A DNA stretch of 64,000 nt, from contig NZ_CP107968.1 of NCBI RefSeq assembly GCF_036084755.1, forward strand, positions 8,254,001 through 8,318,000. The letters are read 5' to 3'. Origin of the DNA: Streptomyces sp. NBC_00370. Lineage in GTDB: Bacteria > Actinomycetota > Actinomycetes > Streptomycetales > Streptomycetaceae. The position numbers were made by a program, and so were the translations under genes. This document shows, in pieces, positions 1 through 8,240 of this stretch. The number at the start of each line of letters is the position of its first letter. Positions within the stretch are counted from its first letter, which is position 1. The notes below the pieces were generated by a model. The model ran no database searches. It was not told the DNA's origin and saw nothing but the letters and a program-made list of their open reading frames with translations.

Positions 1-326
1 GAGAGTGAGCGGCTGAGGATCTCGGCCACCGCTGTCGCTCGCTCGGCCATGGGGTGATTCTCGTCGACGCCGTCGGTCAACTCGGCTGCCAGCTCCGTCA
101 GCCACTCCTGCAGGAAGCGGTCCAGCAGTTCCAGCAGCACGGCCTCGCGCGACTCGAAGTAGCGCAGCACGTTCGGCTTCGCCAGCCCTACCCGGCGGCT
201 GAGCTCGTTCAGGGTGACCGCGGCCACGGGCATCTCATCGAGCATCGCCGACGCCATGTCGAGGATCGCCCGTCGGCGGATCTCCCGCTGCTCTTCGGTC
301 CGCGCCCGCTGGAAAGTCACGCTCAC
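1..326 (-). CDS. TetR-family transcriptional regulator (3' end cut by window edge)
   Basis: The N-terminal ~108 residues of a TetR repressor are visible. The helix-turn-helix reads as a helix ending in ILDMAS, then VTLNELSRRVGLAKPNVLRY, which is the usual TetR pattern. The ligand-binding C-terminus lies off the left edge. A GTG start at 326 is chosen because it lies just before the operator region; a second in-frame GTG at 320 is possible. It is divergent from the SDR gene at 430, and a large inverted repeat lies between the two starts, so it probably represses both itself and the SDR. The family is certain; the effector is unknown. Confidence 0.85.
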   Translation of the reverse strand, partial: MSVTFQRARTEEQREIRRRAILDMASAMLDEMPVAAVTLNELSRRVGLAKPNVLRYFESREAVLLELLDRFLQEWLTELAAELTDGVDENHPMAERATAVAEILSRSL

Positions 327-338
327 CAGCCTAACTTA

Positions 339-382
339 AGTACCTGCGGTACGTTGACAACGTACCGGGAGTACTTTAACGT
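339..382. promoter_or_regulatory. TetR operator overlapping the SDR promoter
   Basis: A 37-bp inverted repeat spans 339-375. The left arm is AGTACCTGCGGTACGTT and the right arm AACGTACCGGGAGTACT, with a 3-bp centre. A consensus -35 box TTGACA (354-359) sits in the centre, and a -10-like TAACGT (377-382) follows after 17 bp. A further half-site CGGTACGTT occurs at 402-410. Repressor binding here would block the promoter of the SDR gene at 430. Confidence 0.7.
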
Positions 383-429
383 TGTCGGCACAAGATACCT
401 TCGGTACGTTATTTGGACGGGAGTCCGAC

Positions 430-1392
430 ATGGGCGAGAAGTGGACGACGGCGAACATTCCGGACCAGCGCGGGCGGGTGGCCGTGGTGACGGGCGCCAA
501 CACCGGACTGGGGTACGAGACCGCCAAGGCGCTCGCCGGGCGCGGGGCGTCCGTGGTGCTCGCGGTGCGCAACGTCGAGAAGGGCGAGCAGGCAGCGGCC
601 CGTATGACCGGCGACGTGAGCGTGCAGGCGCTGGACCTGACCTCGCTCGACTCCGTCCGGACCGCGGCGGCGGCGCTGCGGTCCCGGCTCGGCCGGATCG
701 ACCTGCTGATCAACAACGCGGGCGTGATGTACACCCCGAAGCAGACCACCCGGGACGGCTTCGAGATGCAGTTCGGCACCAACCACCTCGGCCACTTCGC
801 GCTCACCGGGCTGCTGCTGGACCTGATGCTGCCGGTGCCCGGCTCGCGTGTGGTGACGGTCAGCAGCACCGGTCACCGCATCCGGGCCGCGATCCACTTC
901 GACGACCTGCAGTGGGAGCGCACGTACGGCCGGGCCGCCGCCTACGGTCAGTCCAAGCTGGCCAACCTGATGTTCACGTACGAGCTGCAGCGCCGGCTCG
1001 CCGCGCACGGCACCACCGTCGCGGTGGCCGCGCACCCCGGCCTGTCCAGCACCGAGCTCGCCCGCAACTCCCCTGCGGCCCTCCGGATTCCGCTCACCTG
1101 GCTCGCACCGCTGATCACCCAGACACCAGCGATGGGCGCGCTGCCGACCCTGCGCGCGGCCACCGACCCCGCCACGCTCGGCGGTCAGTACTACGGTCCC
1201 GGCGGCCGCAACGAGATCAAGGGTCACCCCCGGCTGGTCACCTCCAGCCCGGATTCGTACGAGGTGGCCGTCCAGCAGCGGCTGTGGGCCGTCTCCGAAG
1301 ACCTCACCGGAGTGACGTTCCCCGACGTCCGCCCCAAGCAGAACTCGCTTCCGACGGGGCCTGCGAATCAGCTCGCCACACGGCGGCTCTGA
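430..1392 (+). CDS. Short-chain dehydrogenase/reductase, retinol-dehydrogenase-like
   Basis: This is a 320-residue NAD(P)-dependent oxidoreductase of the SDR superfamily. It has the cofactor motif TGANTGLG, the structural NNAG motif, and a catalytic Ser (VSSTG) followed by YGQSK. Length and motifs match the group annotated as retinol dehydrogenase or protochlorophyllide-reductase-like in actinomycetes. The ATG at 430 is preferred because GGACGGGAG lies just upstream; an in-frame TTG at 382 would fall within the promoter. It is probably controlled by the divergent TetR. Its 3' end overlaps the convergent MFS gene by 25 bp. The substrate cannot be read from sequence. Confidence 0.88.
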   Translation: MGEKWTTANIPDQRGRVAVVTGANTGLGYETAKALAGRGASVVLAVRNVEKGEQAAARMTGDVSVQALDLTSLDSVRTAAAALRSRLGRIDLLINNAGVMYTPKQTTRDGFEMQFGTNHLGHFALTGLLLDLMLPVPGSRVVTVSSTGHRIRAAIHFDDLQWERTYGRAAAYGQSKLANLMFTYELQRRLAAHGTTVAVAAHPGLSSTELARNSPAALRIPLTWLAPLITQTPAMGALPTLRAATDPATLGGQYYGPGGRNEIKGHPRLVTSSPDSYEVAVQQRLWAVSEDLTGVTFPDVRPKQNSLPTGPANQLATRRL

Positions 1393-2843
1393 GATTCGGG
1401 CATCGGCGCGGTGGCGAGGCGTTGGCCGTTGCGGGCTGCGGCAGCCTTGGCCCAGCTGCTGGTGGAGAGGGCGCCGAGCGCGAGCGCGACGAGTCCGCAG
1501 CCTCCGAGGACGGCCCAGGCTGTGCGGCTCGAGTGGATGAAGTCGGCGCCGGTGCCGGCCACGATCGAGCCGGTGACGGCGACGCCGATGGAGATGCCGA
1601 ACTGGCGGGCGCTGGCGGCGAGCGCGCCGGCGACACCGACCTGGTCGGCCGGCAGTCCGGAGATGGCGGTGTTGGTGATCGGCGGGGTGATCAGGCCCGC
1701 GCCGAGGCCGAATACGGCGTAGGCGGCCAGCAGGTAGACGCTCTCGGTGTGCGCGGTCAGGGGGACGAGAAGGAAGCCGCCGACGGCGAGCAGCGCGCCG
1801 CCCAGCGTGAGGGGGAGGCGGGCGCCCTGGGAGGCGAGAAGCCGCCCGGAGAGATGGGCGGCGACGGCCTGGCCCACGGCCAGCGGGATGATCATCAGCC
1901 CGGCGTGCAGGGGGCTGAAGTGGCGCTGGTCCTGGAGATAGAGGGTGTTGAGGAACAGGAATCCGCCGAGGGCGGCCGACATCACGACGGAGATCGTGTT
2001 CGCGGCGGAGAACGGAGGGCTGCGGAAGAACCGCAGGTCGATCAGTGGCTCGGCGCGTCGGGGCTCGACGACGAGTATCCCGGCGAGGGCCAGGACGGCG
2101 AGTACGAACAGCCCGACGATCCGGGGATCCGTCCATCCGTAGCGGGGGCCCTCGATCGTCGCGGCGATGATCGACGCGAACAGGACGATGATCAGTGCCT
2201 GGCCGGGCGGGTCGAACGCGCGGGCCCGCGCGGCCTTGGACTCGGGGACGAATTTCTGGGTGAGCAGGATGGCGGCGATCCCGATCGGGGCGTTGACCCA
2301 GAACACCGATCGCCAGTCGATGCCGCTGACCAGCAGGCCGCCGAGCACGGGACCGGCCGCGATGGTGGTCCCGATCGCCGATCCCCACACGCCGACCGCT
2401 CGTGCCCGTTCCCGGCGGTCGGTGAAGACGCTGACGATGATCGACATCGCGACCGGGTTGAGCATCGAGCCGCCGACCGCTTGCATGCCGCGGAAGACGA
2501 TCAGCCACCCGACGGTGGGCGCCAGACCGCACAGGAGGGAGCCGAGGGAGAACAGCGACAGCCCGAGCTGGAAGATCCGCTTGCGGCCGAAGCGGTCGGC
2601 CATCGAGCCGGACAGCAGGAGCAGACAGGCCATGACCAGGGAGTAGGCGTCGACCGTCCACTGCAGGCTGCTGTCCGAGGCGTGCAGGTCCTTGCCTATG
2701 GACGGGAGTGCCACGTTGACGATGGTGAGGTCGATGCCGGTCACGCACACGCTGAGACAGCAGATCGCCAGCACCAGCCGGCGGTGAACGGGACGTGACG
2801 GGCCGGTCGTCGCCGTCGGCCCGGGGGTGTTCGCTGTGGTCAT
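1368..2843 (-). CDS. MFS drug exporter, DHA2 (EmrB/QacA) family
   Basis: This is a 491-residue membrane protein with about 14 hydrophobic segments, the DHA2 arrangement. The loop 2-3 motif reads GSMADRFGRKR, and the family motif C region GPVLGGLLV follows. The ATG at 2843 is preceded by AAGGATC on the coding strand; the open frame extends further upstream but has no such site there. It is expected to export a drug or metabolite by proton antiport. It is divergent from the TetR gene at 2944, with inverted repeats between them, the classical repressor/efflux pair. Its end overlaps the convergent SDR by 25 bp. Confidence 0.9.
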   Translation of the reverse strand: MTTANTPGPTATTGPSRPVHRRLVLAICCLSVCVTGIDLTIVNVALPSIGKDLHASDSSLQWTVDAYSLVMACLLLLSGSMADRFGRKRIFQLGLSLFSLGSLLCGLAPTVGWLIVFRGMQAVGGSMLNPVAMSIIVSVFTDRRERARAVGVWGSAIGTTIAAGPVLGGLLVSGIDWRSVFWVNAPIGIAAILLTQKFVPESKAARARAFDPPGQALIIVLFASIIAATIEGPRYGWTDPRIVGLFVLAVLALAGILVVEPRRAEPLIDLRFFRSPPFSAANTISVVMSAALGGFLFLNTLYLQDQRHFSPLHAGLMIIPLAVGQAVAAHLSGRLLASQGARLPLTLGGALLAVGGFLLVPLTAHTESVYLLAAYAVFGLGAGLITPPITNTAISGLPADQVGVAGALAASARQFGISIGVAVTGSIVAGTGADFIHSSRTAWAVLGGCGLVALALGALSTSSWAKAAAARNGQRLATAPMPESQSRRVAS

Positions 2844-2871
2844 GGCGGATCCTTGAACAGATTCGATAGAG

Positions 2872-2918
2872 TCTCCGGTGGAAACGGAGAGGGTGTCCGT
2901 ATCACCATACGGAGACCC
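2872..2918. promoter_or_regulatory. Candidate TetR operators between exporter and regulator
   Basis: Two inverted repeats lie in the 100-bp divergent promoter region. The stronger has GGGTGTCCGTAT (2891-2902) and ATACGGAGACCC (2907-2918), 11 of 12 positions symmetric around CACC. The weaker has TCTCCG (2872-2877) and CGGAGA (2885-2890). Both share the core TCTCCG/TCCGTA, which suggests one repressor binding at two places. Confidence 0.6.
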
Positions 2919-2943
2919 TGTCCACTTATGCAAGGACGCTTGA

Positions 2944-3501
2944 ATGACTGACCATCCGCCCTCCAAAAGGGCTGACGCGGCGCGCAACCGGCGGCGGATC
3001 CTCGAAGCGGCACGTACCGCGTTCGCCGCCACCGGGGCCGAGACGTCCATGGCCGAGATCGCCCGGAGGTCCGGGGTGGGCCCGGCAACCCTGTACCGCA
3101 ACTTCGCGACCCGCCACGAACTCCTGGAGGCGCTGCTCGTCGACGAGGTCGACGAGGTCTGCGCCGCCGCGGCGACGGTCGAGGGTGACAGTCCGGGGGA
3201 GCGGCTCACGACCTGGCTGCGCCGGTTCTTCCAGTACGTCACCACCAAGCGACCGGTCGTTCTCGGGCTGCTTGAGCACACCGACAGGACCGATCCCGTC
3301 TTCGACAGTCGGGGCCGGCTGCTCGCGGCCGGCCAGCCGCTGTTCTCCGCCGCCCAGGACGCGCACCAGATCGCCGACGACCTCGACCTCGGTCGGATCC
3401 TCGACCTCGTGGTGGCCATCGCGAAGATCCCCGGCACCCCGGAGTACCGGCAGCCGATCATCGACGCCGCACTCGCCGGACTGGGCGGCCGCGCCACCTG
3501 A
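2944..3501 (+). CDS. TetR-family transcriptional regulator
   Basis: This 185-residue protein has an N-terminal DNA-binding domain (NRRRILEAARTAFAATG, then MAEIARRSGVGPATLYRNF) and a helical C-terminal domain. The start is supported by AAGGAC eight bases upstream. Gene order points to repression of the divergent DHA2 exporter and of itself through the inverted repeats at 2872-2918. The inducer is unknown, but is often the exported compound in such pairs. Confidence 0.9.
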   Translation: MTDHPPSKRADAARNRRRILEAARTAFAATGAETSMAEIARRSGVGPATLYRNFATRHELLEALLVDEVDEVCAAAATVEGDSPGERLTTWLRRFFQYVTTKRPVVLGLLEHTDRTDPVFDSRGRLLAAGQPLFSAAQDAHQIADDLDLGRILDLVVAIAKIPGTPEYRQPIIDAALAGLGGRAT

Positions 3502-3824
3502 CGTCTCCTGGAGCGTGTCGATCGCCGATCGCATATATAAACAGCGATCTGGAGAACGAACGCACTTGGCGTGTGACGACCTCTCTCACCGGGGAGGATG
3601 TCCAACCCGCTGCCGAGTGTCCACATGAGTGAACTCATGTTGGTAACTGTTTCTTCGTCTTGAGTCTTGACCTCAAAACTGACACGCCCGCACACTAAGC
3701 GTCATTCCCCGCACCGGACGCACTCAACTACCGCCCCGATACGTCGAGTTCGCAGCGCGCGGTATCCACGCTCAGCTGAATTGCGCTGCCCCGCAATGAC
3801 CGCCACGAGACGAGGAGCACGTTT
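3502..3824. other. Non-coding region upstream of the glycoside hydrolase
   Basis: No credible gene is seen in these 323 bases. The stretch is less GC-rich than its neighbours in places (ATATATAAAC at 3533-3542) and carries a perfect palindrome at 3623-3640. It is probably the promoter and leader of the gene at 3825; GAGGAGCACG just before the ATG acts as ribosome binding site. Confidence 0.5.
3623..3640. promoter_or_regulatory. Perfect inverted repeat, candidate operator
   Basis: ACATGAGT and ACTCATGT form a perfect 8-bp inverted repeat separated by GA. It lies 185 bases before the glycoside hydrolase start and has no T-run, so it looks more like a protein-binding site than a terminator. No sugar regulator gene is adjacent, so the binding protein is unknown. 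Confidence 0.4.
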
Positions 3825-6356
3825 ATGACTGGATTGAATCGTCGCGATTTCATCAAGGTCGCCGGTGTCGGGTCCGCCGCCCTGACCCTGCCCCTCGCAG
3901 GTGCGGTGGCCCGGGCGAGCGCAGGCACGGTCTCGCCGACCGTTCTGAAGGGAACGGTAAGTGCGTCGGGCGCCTGGCAGGTGACCGCGAGTGAGCTGGG
4001 CTGGACCTTCAGCGGTTCGGTCGGACCGGCGACCGGTGTCGCCACCCGCTCGGGGACGGACGCGCTGGGCACCTACTCCGAGACCACGTTCACCTTCCAG
4101 TCGGGCGCGCGCAAGGGCGGCATCCGCGTCTACAACAGCGCTTCGGCCGTCGTCTTCACCGACACGTACGTCAAGGCCGCGGCCAATGCCAAGCCGTTCC
4201 CCACGATCACCGGCTACCCCGCGCTCCCGCACCGGCTGAGCCACCACGAGTGCTTCGGGAAGTTCCAGTTCAACACCTTCTCGGCCGCGGCGGACAGCCC
4301 ATGGGTGTTCTTCGACGCCAAGGGCAACACCTTCGTACTCTCCGCGGCCAACCACTTCCAGGAGGCCCGGACCACCCAGGCCTCGGACGGCTCGATCGCC
4401 GCCGGCGTACTCAGCTCGATCGGCAGTCTGCCGGCCGGCTACACCCGGCAGACGATCCTGTCGACCAAGGCCGGCATCGGCGCCGCGTATCACGCCTGGG
4501 GTGCCGCGCTGACCACGCTCGCGGGCAAGACACTGCCGGCGAACGACACGGGTCCGATCCTCAACACCCTGGGCTACTGGACCGACAACGGCGCCGACTA
4601 CTACTACAAGTACGACCAGTCCAAGGGATACACCGGCACGCTGCTGGCCGTTCGTGACGAGTGGGAGTCCCAGAAGATCCCGATGGGCTACCTGCAGCTC
4701 GACAGCTGGTGGTACCCCAAAGGCCCCGACAACATCTGGGACGACCTGCCGGACGGCACCTACAGGTACGAGGCGGACAAGGAGCTGTTCCCGGACGGAC
4801 TCTCCGCGTTTCAGCGGGAGTTGGGGAAGCCGCTCGTCGTCCACGGCCGGTGGATGGACAAGTCGAGCCCGTACCACGGTCAGTACCAGTTCTCGAACGA
4901 CGTCGTCATCGACCCGAAGTTCTGGCAGAGCGTCATGGAGTACCTGCGTGACGGAGGAGTCGCCGTCTACGAGCAGGACTGGCTCTGCAACAACGCCAAA
5001 CCCGGCGACAACCTCACCGACGCCGACGCGTTCTTCGACAACATGGCCCACCAGGCCGCGAACGGCGGCATGGACCTGCAGTACTGCATGGCGCTGCCGC
5101 GCGACTACCTGCAGAGCACGCTCTACCCCAATCTGACGACCATCAGAGTCAGCGACGACCGCTTCGAGCGGTCGAAGTGGGACGCGTTCCTCTACGACTC
5201 GCAGTTCGCCGGCTCGCTCGGAGTGTGGCCGTGGGTCGACGTGTTCATGAGCGCGGAGACCAACAACCTGCTGCTGGCGAACCTGTCGGCGGGACCGGTC
5301 GGCGTCGGTGACGCGCTGGGCAAGCTGAACGCCGCCAACCTGCGCCAGGTGGCGCGCCCGGACGGGGTCATTGTCAAGCCCGACGTGCCGATCGTGCCCA
5401 CCGACGCGACATACGTCGGCGAAGCGGACGGGAAGCTGCCGGCCATGGTGGCCACCACGCGCGTCGCGCACGTAGGGCTGAACTACCGCTACGTCTTCGC
5501 CTACGCGCGGCAGTCCACCCCGCCCGAGCAGACCTACCAGGCGGAGAGCGCGACCCTCTCCGGGCCGATCGTCGCCACGGAGAACTCCGGGTACACCGGC
5601 AGCGGCTACGCCGACTACCAGAACACCGATCAGGACTACGTGCAGTGGACGGTGCAGGCTGCCGCCGCCGGCACGTACACGCTGATGTTCCGCTACGCCA
5701 ACGGCGGCGCCACCGACCGTCCGCTCGCGATAGCCGTCAACGGCGCTTCCCGCACAGCGGCGTTCGCCCCGACCGGTTCGTGGACGAAGTGGGACGTCCA
5801 GGGGCTGACCGTCACACTGGTCAAGGGCGCCAACACCGTACGGGCGACCGCCACCGGGTCGAGCGCAGGCAACATCGACTGGCTCGGCGTCAGCCGGGGC
5901 ACCGTACCCACGGAGCCGTCACAGGCCGTCTCCGTCAGCCTCGCCTCACTGGGCCTGACCGGACCGGCCTACGCCTACGACTACTTCGCCGGCACCGGCA
6001 AACTGGTCGCCCAGGGCGGCAGCGTGAGCGCGACCGTCACCACAGGCACGTACTGGGTCGTCGCACCGGTGGGCACCTCCGGCATCGCCTTCCTCGGTGA
6101 CGCGGGGAAGTTCGTCTCGCACGGCGACAAGCGTGTCGAGCATCTGAGCGACGACGGGAGCGTACACACCACGGTCGCCTTCGCTCCGGGCGAGGGACCG
6201 GTGACCCTGCACGGCTACGCGCCTCGAAAGCCGACCGCCACCGCGACCAGCGGCAGCGTGGGCGCCGTCGCCTACAACACGTCGACCAAGCTCTTCACGG
6301 TCACCGTCACCGCGCCGGCGGCCGGCAATGCGGCGGTCGTCACCATCGCTCCCTGA
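3825..6356 (+). CDS. TAT-secreted glycoside hydrolase with carbohydrate-binding module
   Basis: This 843-residue exported enzyme starts with a twin-arginine signal (NRRDFIKVAG) and an Ala-rich cleavage region near residue 30. Residues ~80-530 form a barrel-like domain with features of clan GH-D or GH31-like retaining glycosidases: Asp293 in YLQLDSWW as possible nucleophile and Asp385 in YEQDWL as possible acid. These assignments are inferred by motif only. Residues ~572-695 read as a CBM35/CBM6-type module (from YQAESATLSG to IDWLGVSRG). A C-terminal beta domain follows. The next gene, 37 bases on, encodes another secreted hydrolase, so the pair may be co-transcribed for polysaccharide breakdown. 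The exact GH family is not established. Confidence 0.75.
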   Translation: MTGLNRRDFIKVAGVGSAALTLPLAGAVARASAGTVSPTVLKGTVSASGAWQVTASELGWTFSGSVGPATGVATRSGTDALGTYSETTFTFQSGARKGGIRVYNSASAVVFTDTYVKAAANAKPFPTITGYPALPHRLSHHECFGKFQFNTFSAAADSPWVFFDAKGNTFVLSAANHFQEARTTQASDGSIAAGVLSSIGSLPAGYTRQTILSTKAGIGAAYHAWGAALTTLAGKTLPANDTGPILNTLGYWTDNGADYYYKYDQSKGYTGTLLAVRDEWESQKIPMGYLQLDSWWYPKGPDNIWDDLPDGTYRYEADKELFPDGLSAFQRELGKPLVVHGRWMDKSSPYHGQYQFSNDVVIDPKFWQSVMEYLRDGGVAVYEQDWLCNNAKPGDNLTDADAFFDNMAHQAANGGMDLQYCMALPRDYLQSTLYPNLTTIRVSDDRFERSKWDAFLYDSQFAGSLGVWPWVDVFMSAETNNLLLANLSAGPVGVGDALGKLNAANLRQVARPDGVIVKPDVPIVPTDATYVGEADGKLPAMVATTRVAHVGLNYRYVFAYARQSTPPEQTYQAESATLSGPIVATENSGYTGSGYADYQNTDQDYVQWTVQAAAAGTYTLMFRYANGGATDRPLAIAVNGASRTAAFAPTGSWTKWDVQGLTVTLVKGANTVRATATGSSAGNIDWLGVSRGTVPTEPSQAVSVSLASLGLTGPAYAYDYFAGTGKLVAQGGSVSATVTTGTYWVVAPVGTSGIAFLGDAGKFVSHGDKRVEHLSDDGSVHTTVAFAPGEGPVTLHGYAPRKPTATATSGSVGAVAYNTSTKLFTVTVTAPAAGNAAVVTIAP

Positions 6357-6393
6357 CCAACCGAACCGGCAAGCAGAGAAGGCGAGTTCGGAC

Positions 6394-7545
6394 ATGAGAA
6401 GACGTGTCACGGTGGCCGCGGCAGCTGCTGCCTTGATCCTCGGGGCGTTCGGCGGGTTCGTCCCCGCGGCCGGGGCCGCGTCCCTGGCACCCCCGGCGCC
6501 CGCCTCGAAAGACATGCCCGCCGCGGCCGCCGCCCCTGCCGCCCTCCGGCTGATGCCGCTGGGAGACTCGATCACCTGGGGCGTCGGCAGCAGCAACGGC
6601 AACGGCTACCGCGTCCCGCTGCGGGACCAACTCACCGGCGAGGGCCACACCGTGGACTTCGTCGGTGGTGTCCAGAGCGGCACCATGAAGGACCCGGACA
6701 ACGAGGGCCACCGCGGCTGGCGTATCGACCAGATCGCCGGCATCGCCGACTCGACCCTGAGCATCTACCGGCCCAACGTGGTCACCCTGATGATCGGCAC
6801 CAACGACCTCAACCAGGACTACCAGCCGGCCACCGCGCCGGACCGGCTGCACGCCTTGGTCGACCGGATCACCGCCGACGTACCGGGCGTTACCGTACTG
6901 CTCGCGTCGCTGATCGTGTCGACCAACTCGGTCGAGGAGCCCTACCGGCCCGCCTTCAACCAGCAGGTGCCCGCAATCGCGCAGGCCGAGCAGGCGGCGG
7001 GCAAGCACGTCCGTTACGTCGACATGAGCGCGCTGACGTCCGCCGACCTCGCGGACCCGCTGCACCCCGACGACGGCGGCTACCAGAAGATGGCCGACGC
7101 CTTCCACGCGGCGATCGAGTCCGCCGACGCGGCCGGCTGGATCGGGACCCCGGGCCCCAGCGGCGTGGTGCGTTCCGGCATCGCCGGCAAGTGCCTGAAC
7201 GACGGGCATGCCAAGACCGACAACGGCACGCCCATCGAGCTGCGGGGCTGCAACGACACCAACGCACAGTGGTGGACCTGGCGCACCGACGGCACCCTGC
7301 GCATCTACGGCAAGTGCGTGGACGCCGCGGACGGCGGCACGGCCGACGGCACCCTGGTGCAGCTCCACGACTGCAACGGCACCGGAGCCCAGGTCTGGCA
7401 GCTGTACGACGGCGGCTACCGCAACCCGCAGTCAGGCCGCTGCCTGGACGACCCCAACTCGTCGACCGTGGACAACACCCAGTTGCAGCTGTGGACCTGC
7501 AACGGCACCGACGCGCAGAAGTGGACGACGCTGCAAGCGACGTAA
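6394..7545 (+). CDS. Secreted SGNH/GDSL hydrolase with ricin-B lectin domain
   Basis: This 383-residue protein opens with a Sec-type signal peptide (RRR then an Ala-rich hydrophobic stretch to about residue 33). The SGNH esterase domain has block I LGDSITWG (Ser), block III IGTNDL (Gly, Asn) and block V DPLHPDDGGY (Asp, His). From about residue 260, three QxW-type repeats (AQWWTW, AQVWQL, AQKWTT) form a ricin-B lectin trefoil that would hold the enzyme on sugars. It probably removes acetyl or acyl groups from plant or microbial polysaccharide. The ATG at 6394 follows GAGAAGG; it lies 37 bases after the glycoside hydrolase. Confidence 0.88.
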   Translation: MRRRVTVAAAAAALILGAFGGFVPAAGAASLAPPAPASKDMPAAAAAPAALRLMPLGDSITWGVGSSNGNGYRVPLRDQLTGEGHTVDFVGGVQSGTMKDPDNEGHRGWRIDQIAGIADSTLSIYRPNVVTLMIGTNDLNQDYQPATAPDRLHALVDRITADVPGVTVLLASLIVSTNSVEEPYRPAFNQQVPAIAQAEQAAGKHVRYVDMSALTSADLADPLHPDDGGYQKMADAFHAAIESADAAGWIGTPGPSGVVRSGIAGKCLNDGHAKTDNGTPIELRGCNDTNAQWWTWRTDGTLRIYGKCVDAADGGTADGTLVQLHDCNGTGAQVWQLYDGGYRNPQSGRCLDDPNSSTVDNTQLQLWTCNGTDAQKWTTLQAT

Positions 7546-7577
7546 CTCACCCCGGAACAGAGCCGTCAACCGTCCGC

Positions 7578-8207
7578 TCAGACGGGGAGTTCGGTGATGC
7601 TGAGGGCGAAGTCCAAGTTGCCCACCCCGTTGTTGGCGAGGCCCACAGTGAACAGGCCCGCTCCTTCCAGCCAGTGCGCCATTTTCAGACCGCCGACGTC
7701 CAGCGGGCGCAGCCCGAGGCTCTCGACGAACTCCGCCACACGTGCCTTGGCCTGCGCATCGTCACCGGCGATGAAGACGTCGGGCCGCCCCTTCTCCAGG
7801 ACATGACGGAAGATGGTGTTGAACGCCTTCACCACACCGGCACCGGCCGGGGCCACCTTGGCGACTTCCTGTGCGATCGAGGTCTCCTCGCGGTGCGCCA
7901 GCCCGTCGAACGTGGCATTGAAGGGGTTGCTGATGTCGACGATGACCTTGCCCGCGAGAGCGTCTCCGTACTGGGCGACGACCGGCACGACACCGTCGTA
8001 CAACAAGGCCACGATGACGATGTCCCCGGCCGGGGCGGTACCCCACTCTCCCGTCGTGGCGCCGCCGCCGAGAGCCTTGGCCAGCTCGGCGGCCTTGGTC
8101 TGATCGCGGCCCATGATCTCGACGGTGTTGCCGCCCGCCACCGCCCGCGCGCCGAGGGTGCGGGCCATGTTCCCGGTGCCGATGATGCTGATGCTGATGC
8201 TGCTCAT
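7578..8207 (-). CDS. NADP oxidoreductase, coenzyme-F420-dependent family (F420-like NAD-binding)
   Basis: This 209-residue protein has an N-terminal Rossmann fold (IIGTGNMARTLGARAVAGG) of the NADP-oxidoreductase/F420-dependent type. The motif VIVDISNPFN and a conserved GAGVVKAFNT segment are typical of the family. It may transfer hydride between NADP(H) and F420 or a small ketone; sequence alone does not decide. It lies 33 bases downstream of an SDR gene on the same strand, so the two form an operon facing the TetR at 9120. Confidence 0.85.
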   Translation of the reverse strand: MSSISISIIGTGNMARTLGARAVAGGNTVEIMGRDQTKAAELAKALGGGATTGEWGTAPAGDIVIVALLYDGVVPVVAQYGDALAGKVIVDISNPFNATFDGLAHREETSIAQEVAKVAPAGAGVVKAFNTIFRHVLEKGRPDVFIAGDDAQAKARVAEFVESLGLRPLDVGGLKMAHWLEGAGLFTVGLANNGVGNLDFALSITELPV

Positions 8208-8240
8208 GAGATGTCCTGTCCTGGTGGTGAGTTGGTCGGT

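Noticed and set aside
54..2798. Very long open frame on the plus strand through the SDR and antisense to the MFS gene
   Set aside because: Open only because of the high GC content. Its composition is Arg/Gly/Asp-rich without domains, while the SDR and DHA2 exporter frames in the same DNA show clear motifs.
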